DNA from: Mesorhizobium sp. LHD-90
GTDB taxonomy: Bacteria > Pseudomonadota > Alphaproteobacteria > Rhizobiales > Rhizobiaceae
Assembly: GCF_030929505.1 (NCBI RefSeq)
Contig: NZ_JAVFVV010000011.1
Coordinates: 179,230 to 243,229 of the forward strand
Length of the DNA stretch: 64,000 nucleotides
Direction: 5' to 3'
Part shown: positions 20,546-28,779 of the stretch, in pieces
Layout: the number at the start of each line of letters is the position of its first letter
How positions within the stretch are numbered: the stretch's first letter is position 1
The notes under the pieces: model-generated
Seen by the model: only the letters and a program-made list of their open reading frames with translations
The model's database searches: none
What the model was told of the DNA's origin: nothing
Position numbers and translations under genes: made by a program

Positions 20546-21249
20546 CGACCGCGCTGGAGATTGCCGATCTCGATTGCTTTTACGGCGAGGTGCAGGTGCT
20601 GCACGGCCTGTCGTTCGAGCTGCGGCGCGGCGAGGTGCATTGCCTGCTCGGGCGCAACGGCGCCGGCAAGACGACGCTGCTGAAGGCGATCATGGGGCTG
20701 GTGCCGGCGCGCTCCGGCAGGATCATGCTCGGCGCGAGGGACCTGACCCGCCTGCCGGCGCATGAAGTGCCGAAGGCCGGCGTCGCCTATGTGCCGCAGG
20801 GACGCCGGCTGTTCGCCGAGATGAGCGTCGCCGAAAACATCGAGATCGGGTTGATGGCGCGCGGCAAGGGCGCGGCGACCCGGGAAAACGTGCTCGCGCT
20901 TTTCCCGATCTTGCGCGAGCGGCTGAAGCAGCGCTCCGGCACGCTGTCCGGCGGTGAACAGCAGATGCTCGCCATGGCGCGCGCGCTCTGCCTCGGGCCC
21001 GACGTGCTGCTCCTCGACGAGCCGACCGAGGGGCTGATGCCGTCGATGATCGCCAAGATCCGCGAGACGGTGGAGCAATTGGGCGAGCGCGGCGTCTCGA
21101 CGCTGCTGGTCGAGCAGCGGGTCGACGCCGTGCTGCCGGTGGCCGACCGGGTGACCTTCGTGGAAAACGGGCGCGTCCGCGCCACGGTCGGCGTCGACGA
21201 AGTGCGCGCCGATCCGGATGTGGTGAAGCGGTATGTGGGGGTGGGGTGA
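20542..21249 (+). CDS. livF: ABC transporter ATPase LivF-type
   Basis: Second ATPase, 235 aa. Walker A is GRNGAGKTT, the signature is LSGGEQQ and Walker B is VLLLDEPTEGLMP. YVPQGRRLFAEMSVAENI is a LivF hallmark, and VEQRVD carries the switch region. It ends the operon and is followed by a family-C inverted repeat and a convergent antiporter gene. Confidence 0.93.
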   Translation: MTTALEIADLDCFYGEVQVLHGLSFELRRGEVHCLLGRNGAGKTTLLKAIMGLVPARSGRIMLGARDLTRLPAHEVPKAGVAYVPQGRRLFAEMSVAENIEIGLMARGKGAATRENVLALFPILRERLKQRSGTLSGGEQQMLAMARALCLGPDVLLLDEPTEGLMPSMIAKIRETVEQLGERGVSTLLVEQRVDAVLPVADRVTFVENGRVRATVGVDEVRADPDVVKRYVGVG

Positions 21250-21255
21250 ACTACC

Positions 21256-21329
21256 GGGGACAGTTTACTTTTCCGCGGAAAAGCGGAGCCGTTTCGAGGC
21301 TGGCACGGGCGGAAAAGTAAACTGTCCCC
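21256..21329. repeat. Perfect inverted repeat, family C, copy 2
   Basis: Perfect 21-base arms at 21256-21276 (beginning GGGGACAGTTTACTTTT) and 21309-21329 (ending AAAAGTAAACTGTCCCC). An internal palindrome TTTTCCGCGGAAAA lies at 21269-21282. The element exactly fills the space between the convergent livF and antiporter genes and could end transcription from both sides. It matches the element at 3301-3402 in its ACAGTTTACTT core. Confidence 0.8.
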
Positions 21330-21335
21330 TGGCGC

Positions 21336-22751
21336 TTACCCTCCGAAAAACACCCAACCCGCCAGCAAGAAAGTCGGGATCAGCACCGCGCCGGACCACA
21401 GCATGTAGCCGAAGAAGCTCGGCATGTTGACGCCGCGGTGTTTGGCGATGGCGTAGACCATGAAGTTGGGGGCGTTGCCGATATAGGTGTTGGCGCCCAT
21501 GAACACCGCGCCGGCCGAGATGGCGGCGAGCGTCGTGGCGAGTTCGGTCATCAGGTGCTGCGGATCGCCTCCGGCGAGTTCGAAGAAGACAAGATAGGTG
21601 GGCGCATTGTCTAGGAAGGAGGACAGCGCGCCGGTCAGCCAGAAATAGGCGAGCTCGTTCGGTGCGCCGGCCTCGTCGGTGACCAGCGCGACCAGCGGTG
21701 CCAGCGCGCCTTCGGACCCGGCGCGCAGGATGGCGATGACCGGCACGATGCAGACAAAAATGCCGGCGAAGAGTTTCGCCACCTCGACGATCGGCCCCCA
21801 GGTGAAACCGTTCGCCTCGCGCAATTGCCGGCGGGTGATCTTCAGCGAGAGCAGCGCAAGCACCAGGATAATGCCATCGCGGGCAAGATTCTGCCATTCG
21901 AGCGGCACGCCGGCGACGGTGAAGGCGACACCCGGTTTCCATGCCGCCGAAAGCAGGATTGCGCCGATGACGCCGGCCAGCAGCGGCAGGTTGACGAGGC
22001 CGCGCACCCTCACCGCGCTATCCGGCGTCGGATCCTTGATCTTCGGCATGCCGGCTTCCCGGACGTGGAGCCAGGAATCGAGCACCAGGAAGACCGCCAG
22101 CACGACGCCGCCGACGAACAGCGTCTCCATCCAGAGATTCGCGGTCGTCCAGAAAAAATCGACGCCGCGCAAAAAACCGACGAACAGCGGCGGGTCGCCG
22201 AGCGGCGTCAGCGCGCCGCCGATGTTGGACACCAGGAAGATGAAGAACACGATGACATGCGCATTGAACGGGCGGTTGTCGTTGGCGCGGATGATCGGCC
22301 GGATCATGATCATCGAGGCGCCGGTCGTGCCGACGACCGACGCCAGCAGCGCGCCGATGACCAGCAGGCCGGCATTGGTGAGCGGCGTGCCATGGATGTT
22401 GCCGGCGACCAGTATGCCGCCGGCGATGGTGAACAGCGCGAACAGGAGGATGATGAAGGAGAGGTATTCGAGCAGCAGCGTATGCAGCAGCGCTTCGGCC
22501 GAAACATGCCAGCCTTGCGTGGCGATCATCGGCAGCACCACCAGCGCCGCCCAACCGGCGGTGATCTTGCCGTAATGGTGCTCCCACAGATGCGGGTAGA
22601 GCAGCGGGCCGGTGGCGATGGACAGAAGAAGGCCGACGAAGGGCAGTGCCCATAGCAGGGACATCGACACGCCCGGCAGGCCTTCCGCGGCCAAGGCAGC
22701 GGTGGGGGTGAGGAGGGCGACGGTCAGTCCGGCGCGCAGCAAGGATCGCAT
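21336..22751 (-). CDS. Sodium:proton antiporter-like protein (NhaD/citrate-transporter superfamily)
   Basis: Inner-membrane ion transporter of 471 aa with about a dozen hydrophobic segments. The N-terminus (MRSLLRAGLTVALLTPTAALA) looks like a signal sequence. Conserved segments include VSNIGGALTPLGDPPLFVGFLRG and SSFLDNAPTYLVFFELAG, which carry the polar residues used for Na+/H+ exchange. The frame is open to 22907, but the ATG at 22751 starts the protein-like sequence. Monocistronic. The transported ion is inferred from family. Confidence 0.85.
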   Translation of the reverse strand: MRSLLRAGLTVALLTPTAALAAEGLPGVSMSLLWALPFVGLLLSIATGPLLYPHLWEHHYGKITAGWAALVVLPMIATQGWHVSAEALLHTLLLEYLSFIILLFALFTIAGGILVAGNIHGTPLTNAGLLVIGALLASVVGTTGASMIMIRPIIRANDNRPFNAHVIVFFIFLVSNIGGALTPLGDPPLFVGFLRGVDFFWTTANLWMETLFVGGVVLAVFLVLDSWLHVREAGMPKIKDPTPDSAVRVRGLVNLPLLAGVIGAILLSAAWKPGVAFTVAGVPLEWQNLARDGIILVLALLSLKITRRQLREANGFTWGPIVEVAKLFAGIFVCIVPVIAILRAGSEGALAPLVALVTDEAGAPNELAYFWLTGALSSFLDNAPTYLVFFELAGGDPQHLMTELATTLAAISAGAVFMGANTYIGNAPNFMVYAIAKHRGVNMPSFFGYMLWSGAVLIPTFLLAGWVFFGG

Positions 22752-22908
22752 GAGGTTCCCATCGTCTTTTGGCCGGCGGCCGGCCGGCGATTTGCGTGCC
22801 ACGGGTTTTGCCGGGCAACGCCGATCAGCCGATAGCTTTATGGAGGCGAGGGGGCAACCGATTGGGGAGGCGGGAAGCGAATTATACTGCGGACAGGTGA
22901 TTTTCACC

Positions 22909-23087
22909 GTTGGCGCCGCTCCTCACTGTCCTGCCGGACATCTCCCCGCAAACGGGGAGCGAGACGCCTGCCGCAGCCTCGCCGCCCGTCCTGCAACGTT
23001 CGCGATGGGCGAAACCGGCGATGACAGCGTCCTTCTCCCCGTTCACGGGGAGAAGATGCCGGCAGGCAGATGAGGGGCGGCGCCAAC
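22909..23087. repeat. Diverged inverted repeat related to family A
   Basis: The outer ends are GTTGGCGCC (22909-22917) and GGCGCCAAC (23079-23087). The left arm has CTGTCCTGCCGGACATCTCC, as in the other family-A copies, and the right arm has the degenerate inverse GGAGAAGATGCCGGCAGGCAG. It occupies most of the 450-base space between the antiporter gene and the small gene at 23204. The remainder, about 22752-22908 and 23088-23203, shows no gene I can support. Confidence 0.65.
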
Positions 23088-23203
23088 GCTCAAGGGAGTG
23101 GTCATATCCACGATCCGACAATCGTCCCTATGGATTGCAGGTCCGGTTCTTGGCATCCAACAGGTCGGCCACGAGGCCGACCTCAAGACGCTCGCGCTGC
23201 CCC

Positions 23204-23377
23204 TTAATTCGTCTTCAGCCGTCCGGTCTTGTTCTCGGCGATCCAGCGGGCGGCGAGCACCAGCGCGCCCATGCTGAATTCCTTGCCGTGCCTGGCCACC
23301 ATCTCCTCCGAGATTTTGGCGAGCTGTTCGAAGAAGGCGTCCTTGCTCTGTTCCTCGGGGCTGAGATCGGTCTGCAT
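23204..23377 (-). CDS. Small conserved-looking protein of unknown function, last gene of the mim-divergent operon
   Basis: Protein of 57 aa with an acidic N-terminus (MQTDLSPEEQSKDAFFEQL) and an amphipathic helix (ALVLAARWIAEN), ending in a basic tail. The start at 23377 is chosen because AGGAGA lies six bases before it; an ATG at 23395 would place that site inside the gene. It follows the WD40 gene by 25 bases in the same direction. I do not recognise the family. Confidence 0.6.
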   Translation of the reverse strand: MQTDLSPEEQSKDAFFEQLAKISEEMVARHGKEFSMGALVLAARWIAENKTGRLKTN

Positions 23378-23402
23378 GACATTCTCCTGTTTCATGGGCC
23401 AT

Positions 23403-24521
23403 CTATTTGAACATCTGGTCGGGAAAGGTGACGATCGCCGCCATCCCGTCGGCGCAGCCGATCGCCAGATGCCGTCCGTCCGCCGACCAGCCGAGCCCGG
23501 TCACCGCTCCGCCCAGCGGCCGCACGACAAGCTCGTCGCGTGACCCGGTCCTGGCGACGACGATCCGCCCGTTGGCGGAACCGGCGGCGACCAGCGGTTT
23601 TGCCGGATGCGCGGCCACGACCTCGATGGCAACGAGTCCGGCATGTCCTGTCTCCAGTGCGCCGCCGGCTTTTCTGTCGAGCGGCAGCGCGGCGGTCGAC
23701 CAGCCGGCGATGCGGAATGCGCCGGACGCGAACAGGGCGCCGGCCGGCTCGCTCCAGCACAGTGTGCGCACCGGGGCCGGAAATCCCGGAACGATGTCGA
23801 TCCGGCCATCGGCCATACCGACGAGCGCCAGACCGCCCGTTTCCAGCCCGCAGGCCAGCCATGCGCCGTCGCCGCTCCAGCCGATCGTAATCGGGCGCGC
23901 CGGGAGGGGGATCTCGCGGGACGTGCCGCTGCCCTGGGTAGGGCGAAGAGACAGGCTGTCGCCGAACCCCAGCGCCAGCCGCCGTCCGTCCGGCGAAAGC
24001 GCCAGCCCCGACAGCGGTTTTTCGAGGTCCAGGCTGCGTGTGTCGGACGCCCCGCGCCACAGGACAACGCACTGATCGCCGCCGGCGGCGATGACACCGG
24101 CATGCGCCGCGCGGTCGAGCGCGACGACCGGGTTGCCGGTCTTGATCAGCGGTTCGCCGACGTCGCCGGCGGTGCTGACCGGCAGAACGTCGCCGCCGGT
24201 CGTCCCGGCCAGAAAACCGGCGCGCGGCTGGATGGCGAGCGGCACAGTGTTGTCGCCGAACGCAGCGGTGACGATCAGCGGCACCGGCGGTTTTTCGCGC
24301 GGGCGAATTGTCGTCTGGCCGAGGTCGCCGCTCACGCGGATGCGCGATTCCGGCGGCTCGCGATCCTCGGCGGCGGCGATCGCCACCGTGCCGTCGGCCC
24401 AGGCGAAGGCGACCGCAAGACCATCACCGCTGAAGCGGAGGCCGGCCACCGGCGCCTGGCATTGCCAGTTGCGGGCCAGCAGATCGAATAGGGTCAGGTT
24501 GCGCATCGACTGCTGGTTCAT
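23403..24521 (-). CDS. WD40-like repeat beta-propeller protein
   Basis: Protein of 372 aa built of repeats of about 45 aa, such as PLSGLALSPDGRRLALGFGD, ITIGWSGDGAWLACGLETGG and VTGLGWSADGRHLAIGCADG, the pattern of WD40-type blades. No signal peptide or membrane segment is visible, so it is probably cytoplasmic. GAGGAGG precedes the ATG by eight bases. It follows a coiled-coil gene by 12 bases within an operon divergent from the di-iron monooxygenase genes. WD40 propellers are usually scaffolds; the partner here is unknown. Confidence 0.8.
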   Translation of the reverse strand: MNQQSMRNLTLFDLLARNWQCQAPVAGLRFSGDGLAVAFAWADGTVAIAAAEDREPPESRIRVSGDLGQTTIRPREKPPVPLIVTAAFGDNTVPLAIQPRAGFLAGTTGGDVLPVSTAGDVGEPLIKTGNPVVALDRAAHAGVIAAGGDQCVVLWRGASDTRSLDLEKPLSGLALSPDGRRLALGFGDSLSLRPTQGSGTSREIPLPARPITIGWSGDGAWLACGLETGGLALVGMADGRIDIVPGFPAPVRTLCWSEPAGALFASGAFRIAGWSTAALPLDRKAGGALETGHAGLVAIEVVAAHPAKPLVAAGSANGRIVVARTGSRDELVVRPLGGAVTGLGWSADGRHLAIGCADGMAAIVTFPDQMFK

Positions 24522-24533
24522 GGGTGTTCCTCC

Positions 24534-24848
24534 TCAGGCGCCGCCGGCAGCGGCAAGGTCTCGGTCGACCGCCTCGACCTCTCTCTCGGCGGCTTCGATG
24601 CGTTGTTCGCACTCGGCGCGCAGCGCCATCGCCGGCTCGGCCGCCTGTTCCGCCTCATGCAAGTCCCGCACCAGTTGCTCGCTGGCGCCCGTCCTGCCGA
24701 TTTCGAGTTCGATGCGCAGCACACCCATCTCGATGCCGGCGAGAACCTGGTTGTGCTTTTGCATTTCGGCCGTCAGGCCGGAGAGGGTGGCGACGAGGGC
24801 CAGCCGCCGGGCTAGGAGCGTGTCGCGGGCGACGGTTTGATCTGTCAT
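24534..24848 (-). CDS. Small coiled-coil protein of unknown function
   Basis: Protein of 104 aa that is almost wholly alpha-helical by composition, rich in E, A, L and R, with heptad-like spacing (for example LRAECEQRIEAAEREVEAVDRDL). It has no signal peptide. GGGAGAG precedes the ATG, which overlaps the stop of the upstream gene by four bases, so the two are translationally coupled. Family not recognised. A structural or adaptor role with the adjacent WD40 protein is a guess. Confidence 0.7.
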   Translation of the reverse strand: MTDQTVARDTLLARRLALVATLSGLTAEMQKHNQVLAGIEMGVLRIELEIGRTGASEQLVRDLHEAEQAAEPAMALRAECEQRIEAAEREVEAVDRDLAAAGGA

Positions 24849-25324
24849 CGCACTCTCCCTCGCTTGCCGGCTGGCGGTCCGACGGGACCTTCGAAAGCTG
24901 TCAGCAGCGGCGGCAGCCCGCCGGCCTGTAACCGGAACTGCTTTTCGGCGGTGTCGATGTGGCTCTTCAACTGATCCCAGATATCGACTCGGATCATCGG
25001 GTCGCCGGTGAGGCGCTCGATCTCCTCGATGCGGAACTGGTGCGACAGAGAAACGCCGGAAAACACGAAGTCGCGCAGCAGGATCGCGTGGCTCTCGATG
25101 AACAGGTGGATCATCGGATGCGTCTCGCTGGTGACGCCGGCCGCCTCCAGTTCGGCCTGGATGAAGGTTTGGAAATGGCTTTGCAGCCGTTGCTGGCTCT
25201 CGCCCATGAAGCGCATGACGAAGACCAGGTCGCGCGGCATCAGCCGCACGAGATCCTCGCCGACGTCGTCGGCCTGGATGGACAAAGGCCTGGGCGGTTC
25301 GTCGCTCTTTCGCTTGTTCGGCAT
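24845..25324 (-). CDS. Protein of unknown function, first gene of the mim-divergent operon
   Basis: Protein of 159 aa, predicted mainly helical and soluble. It includes PRDLVFVMRFMGESQQRLQS, HPMIHLFIESHAILLRDFVF and a proline/glycine-rich basic C-terminus (GPVGPPAGKRGRVR). No known domain is recognised. It is the first of four tightly packed minus-strand genes. Its start is about 560 bases from the oppositely directed mimA start, so both operons share one regulatory region. Confidence 0.72.
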   Translation of the reverse strand: MPNKRKSDEPPRPLSIQADDVGEDLVRLMPRDLVFVMRFMGESQQRLQSHFQTFIQAELEAAGVTSETHPMIHLFIESHAILLRDFVFSGVSLSHQFRIEEIERLTGDPMIRVDIWDQLKSHIDTAEKQFRLQAGGLPPLLTAFEGPVGPPAGKRGRVR

Positions 25325-25420
25325 GGTCGCTTTCCGTATCCCGCCCGCATGAGGCTCCGCCTTAAATAGTCCGAAAGAGCGGCAATTGAATAGAGAGTAT
25401 CGATCTATCTATATTGCGTT

Positions 25421-25440
25421 TGCGAAGTAATATGTTCGCA
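25421..25440. promoter_or_regulatory. Inverted repeat, candidate operator
   Basis: TGCGAA-GTAATATG-TTCGCA is a perfect six-base-arm inverted repeat in the AT-rich part of the divergent region. It is about 100 bases from the minus-strand gene start and 150 bases upstream of the sigma-54 promoter. It could serve either operon. The binding protein is unknown. Confidence 0.4.
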
Positions 25441-25461
25441 TGTGCGAGAAAGCTATAAATA

Positions 25462-25508
25462 TTACAGACGTAAGTTACACCTGTAAAAGAACGTTACACC
25501 CGACTGTA
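25462..25508 (+). promoter_or_regulatory. Candidate upstream activator sites for the MimR/AcoR-type regulator
   Basis: Three related elements built from TTACA and TGTAA halves lie in a row: TTACAGACGTAA (25462-25473), the near-palindrome TTACACCTGTAA (25475-25486) and TTACACCCGACTGTA (25494-25508). They lie 65-110 bases upstream of the sigma-54 promoter, the usual place for enhancer sites of sigma-54 activators. Binding by the activator encoded at 35738-37801 is inferred. Confidence 0.5.
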
Positions 25509-25571
25509 CGCTAGCGTCCGCTAGGCCGGTCTTGCGGGCCGCCTTTACCGGATGGCGGCGTATTTATCGGA

Positions 25572-25588
25572 CTGGCACGGCCCTTGCA
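25572..25588 (+). promoter_or_regulatory. Sigma-54 promoter of the mim operon
   Basis: CTGGCACGGCCCTTGCA matches the RpoN -24/-12 consensus (TGGCACG, four bases, TTGCA) without mismatch in the key GG and GC positions. Transcription is expected about a dozen bases downstream, near 25600, leaving a leader of about 285 bases before mimA. A sigma-54 activator gene lies at the other end of the gene cluster, as in mycobacterial mim loci. Confidence 0.88.
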
Positions 25589-25886
25589 TCGTTTGTCGGC
25601 ACAAGAAGCCCATCGCGCCAGGCGCGGTGCCAGAAGAACGAAGGAACGGAGGAAGCAGGGAGCGCCCGCTTCGGTACGCCCGACGCATATGCGGACGGCG
25701 TGCCGCGGACATCTGCGAACAATCTCCAGAACCTTTGCCGTGATCCACTTGAATGGCCGGACGACGGGTCGCGCCTGGAAGCGCGCGCCTTTTGCCGTGC
25801 CGCTCGCTTTTTCACTGGCGGCGCCGGGCGCCGCCTCATGCCGGGACCGATGGGTCCCCGGTCAAACCTGGTGGAGGCTTATGACG

Positions 25887-27554
25887 ATGACGTCTTTGAC
25901 GCTCAACAAGATCACCTCGCAGCGCGGCATCTCCGTGGGCGAGGCGACCAAGAAGATTTCCGACCTCGGTTGGAACCCGACCTATGTCCAGGAAGCGATG
26001 ACGTTTCCGACGGACTACAAGATCAACAAGGCGCCGCGCGACCCGATGAAGCAGGTGCTGCGGTCCTACTTCCCCATGCAGGAGGAGAAGGATAACCGCG
26101 TCTACGGCGCGCTCGACGCCGCGCTACGCGGCGACATGTTCCGCAATGTCGAGCCGCGCTGGGTGGAATGGATGAAGCTGTTCCTGGCGATCATACCCTT
26201 CCCGGAAATCTCCGCCGCCCGCTCGATGGCGATGGTCGCTCGGCTTGCCCCCGGCGAGGACCTGCGCACCGGCTTCACCATGCAGATGGTCGACGAGTTC
26301 CGCCATTCCACGATCCAGATGAATCTGAAGAAGTGGTACATGGAGAACTACATCGATCCGGCCGGCTTCGACATCACCGAGGAAGCCTTCGGCAAATGCT
26401 ACGCCACCACCATCGGCCGCCAGTTCGGCGAAGGTTTTATTACCGGCGACACGATGACCGCCGCTTGCATGTACCTGACGGTCGTGGCCGAGACCGCCTT
26501 CACCAACACGCTGTTCGTCGCCATGCCGTCGGAAGCCGCCCGCAACGGCGACTACGCGCTGCCGACCGTGTTCCTGTCGGTGCAGTCGGATGAGAGCCGC
26601 CACATCGGCAACGGTCACTCGCTGCTGATGGCGGCGCTGAAGGAGCCGGAAAACCACCTGCTGCTGGAGCGCGACCTGCGCTACGCCTTCTGGCAGAACC
26701 ACGCCATCGTCGACGCGGCGATCGGCACCTTCATCGAATACGGCACCACCAACCGCGACAAGAACAAGGAATCCTACGCGGAAATGTGGCACCGCTGGAT
26801 CTACGAGGACTACTATCGCACCTACATGCTGCCGCTGGAGAAATACGGCATCAAGGTCCATCACGACGACGTTCAGGCGGCGTGGGAACGCATCACCAAG
26901 AAGAACTACGTCCACAAGGTCGGCCAGTTCTTCGCGGTCGGCTGGCCGGTCAACTTCTGGCGCATCGAGGCGCAGACCGACAAGGACTTCGAGTGGTTCG
27001 AGCACAAGTATCCGGGTTGGTACGCCGAGTTCGGCGAATTCTGGAAATGGTACGCAAAGCTTAGCCACAAGGGCGAGAAGGTGCTGCTGTTCAACAGCGA
27101 CGTCGGCTACGTCTACCCGCACCGCTGCTGGTCGTGCCTGGTGCCTTGCCTGATCCGCGAGGACATGGTGGTCGGCGAGATCGACGGGCAGCTCTACACC
27201 TTCGCCCACGAACTCGACCGCTGGACCGTGATGGAAGCCTTCGCCGACGAGTACCAGGGCCGTCCGACGCCCGCCATGGGCCGCTTCAGCGGCAAGCGCG
27301 AGTGGGAGACGCTCTATGACGGCTGGGATCTGGCCGACGCCATCGTCGACCTGAATTTCGTGCGCAACGACGGCAAGACGCTGGTGCCGCAGCCGCACCT
27401 GCGCTTCGACGACAAGGAGATGTGGACGCTGGACGACGTGCGCGGCAACACGCTAGGCTCGCCGCTCAACGCGCTGCGCGCCATGACGCCGGCCGATCGC
27501 GAGAAGCACCTGGCGGAGTACCGCGCCGGCTTCACGATCAACCCCTGCAACTAG
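25887..27554 (+). CDS. mimA: Soluble di-iron propane/phenol monooxygenase hydroxylase, large subunit
   Basis: Catalytic alpha subunit of a soluble di-iron monooxygenase, 555 aa, closely resembling MimA/PrmA. Ligands for the two irons are present in the expected order: E107 (PFPEISAAR), E137 and H140 (DEFRH), E202 (VVAETAFTN), E236 and H239 (DESRH). The enzyme hydroxylates propane, and in mycobacteria also phenol and acetone, using O2 and electrons from the reductase. The ATG at 25887 is nine bases after GGAGG; another at 25881 is only three bases away. First gene of an eight-gene operon. Confidence 0.95.
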   Translation: MTSLTLNKITSQRGISVGEATKKISDLGWNPTYVQEAMTFPTDYKINKAPRDPMKQVLRSYFPMQEEKDNRVYGALDAALRGDMFRNVEPRWVEWMKLFLAIIPFPEISAARSMAMVARLAPGEDLRTGFTMQMVDEFRHSTIQMNLKKWYMENYIDPAGFDITEEAFGKCYATTIGRQFGEGFITGDTMTAACMYLTVVAETAFTNTLFVAMPSEAARNGDYALPTVFLSVQSDESRHIGNGHSLLMAALKEPENHLLLERDLRYAFWQNHAIVDAAIGTFIEYGTTNRDKNKESYAEMWHRWIYEDYYRTYMLPLEKYGIKVHHDDVQAAWERITKKNYVHKVGQFFAVGWPVNFWRIEAQTDKDFEWFEHKYPGWYAEFGEFWKWYAKLSHKGEKVLLFNSDVGYVYPHRCWSCLVPCLIREDMVVGEIDGQLYTFAHELDRWTVMEAFADEYQGRPTPAMGRFSGKREWETLYDGWDLADAIVDLNFVRNDGKTLVPQPHLRFDDKEMWTLDDVRGNTLGSPLNALRAMTPADREKHLAEYRAGFTINPCN

Positions 27555-27564
27555 ACCCCTCGCC

Positions 27565-27595
27565 GGGCGCGGAGGCTTCAAAAGCCCCCGCGCCC
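27565..27595 (+). promoter_or_regulatory. GC-rich stem-loop between mimA and mimB
   Basis: GGGCGCGG (27565-27572) pairs with CCGCGCCC (27588-27595) and the inner GGCTT pairs with AAGCC around a three-base loop. It lies 11 bases after the mimA stop. No T-run follows, so a full terminator is unlikely. It could protect or process the mimA transcript and raise hydroxylase yield relative to downstream genes. Confidence 0.55.
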
Positions 27596-27664
27596 ATGAT
27601 CCGGGCCGAGCCCTTGCTTCCCGCGTGGAAGCAAGCCGGCGAAGCATTGGGAGGTTTCTGCAAG

Positions 27665-28726
27665 ATGAGCGACGCTCACAAAGTTCGCCTGGAGCCGGTC
27701 GGCGTGGAGTTCGAGGTGGCGCATGGCGAGACCGTGCTGAACGCCGCGTTCCGGCAGGGGATCGCGCTGCCGCATGGCTGCAAGGAAGGGCAATGCTCGG
27801 CCTGCAAATGCGTGCTGCTCGACGGCGAGGTCGACATGCTCAAATACTCGACCTTCGCCCTCAACGACATGGAGAAGGACAGCGGCCACATCCTTCTGTG
27901 CCGCTCGATCGCCTATTCCGACATGGAGGTCGAGCTCCTCAACTACGACGAGGAGGTTTTGGCGAAATCGATCGCGGTGAAGACTTTTTCGGGCCGCATC
28001 GCAGCGATTGACAGGCTGACGCACGACATTCGCGGCATCCAAATCGACCTAAACTCCCCGATCAAATTCTGGGCCGGCCAATATGTCGACATCACGGTCA
28101 CCACGGAAAAAGGGGAGACGATTACGCGCTCGTTCTCCATGGCAAATACGCCGGACCAAACCCAAAGCCTTTCCTTCATCATCAAGAAGTACCCCGAAGG
28201 AAAGTTCTCCGGCGAGCTCGACTCCGGAGGCATCCGGGTCGGAGCCGAGGTCACCGTCGTCGGACCCTATGGAACCTGTTTCCGTCGTGAGGACCGGCAG
28301 GGACCCCTCGTCCTCGTAGGGGCGGGGTCGGGCATGTCGCCGATCTGGTCGATCCTCAACGACCACCTGAAAAGCGGCGAGCAGCGGCCGGTGTATTTCT
28401 TCTACGGCGCCCGCACGCCGACCGACCTCTTCTACCTCGACCGCATCGCCGAGCTTACCGGCCGGTACGAGGACGTGACGTTCATCCCGGTGCTCTCGCA
28501 CGTCAATGGCGAGGCCTGGGACGGCGAGCGCGGCTTCGTGCACGAGCGCGTCGACGCAAAACTCAAGCAGCTCGCCATCGACGGGGAAGGCGACGTCTAC
28601 GCCTGCGGTCCGCCGCCGATGATCGACGCGCTGCAGCCGGTTCTGTTCATGAACGGCTTCGAGACCGAACGCATCTTCTTCGACAAGTTCACGACATCGT
28701 CCGGCGGCGGGACGCCGGGCCATTGA
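27665..28726 (+). CDS. mimB: Monooxygenase NADH-dependent reductase component
   Basis: Electron-transfer subunit of 353 aa. The N-terminal plant-type [2Fe-2S] domain has ligands C39, C44, C47 and C79. The FAD domain carries RSFSMANTP and the C-terminal NAD domain has LVLVGAGSGMSPIWSIL and CGPPPMID. It moves electrons from NADH to the di-iron hydroxylase. The ATG at 27665 lies ten bases after GGGAGG; the frame is open upstream into mimA but without conserved sequence. Confidence 0.94.
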   Translation: MSDAHKVRLEPVGVEFEVAHGETVLNAAFRQGIALPHGCKEGQCSACKCVLLDGEVDMLKYSTFALNDMEKDSGHILLCRSIAYSDMEVELLNYDEEVLAKSIAVKTFSGRIAAIDRLTHDIRGIQIDLNSPIKFWAGQYVDITVTTEKGETITRSFSMANTPDQTQSLSFIIKKYPEGKFSGELDSGGIRVGAEVTVVGPYGTCFRREDRQGPLVLVGAGSGMSPIWSILNDHLKSGEQRPVYFFYGARTPTDLFYLDRIAELTGRYEDVTFIPVLSHVNGEAWDGERGFVHERVDAKLKQLAIDGEGDVYACGPPPMIDALQPVLFMNGFETERIFFDKFTTSSGGGTPGH

Positions 28727-28779
28727 CGCCCGCGCCGCGGGAAATTTTCGCCAGCAACTGCAACAAGGGAGTGAAGACC

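Larger units (their letters stand above)
25325..25886. other. Shared divergent regulatory region between the WD40 operon and mimA
   Basis: This 562-base gap holds an AT-rich tract (about 25375-25475) in otherwise GC-rich DNA. It contains three small palindromes (25462-25508), an inverted repeat (25421-25440) and a sigma-54 promoter (25572-25588), followed by a mimA leader of roughly 285 bases. Open frames within it have no protein-like features. No sigma-54 motif was found facing the minus-strand operon. Confidence 0.7.

Noticed and set aside
25584..25886. A mimA start about 100 codons upstream
   Set aside because: It would place the start inside the sigma-54 -12 element, before the expected transcription start. 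The added residues are not protein-like, and a GGAGG lies before 25887.
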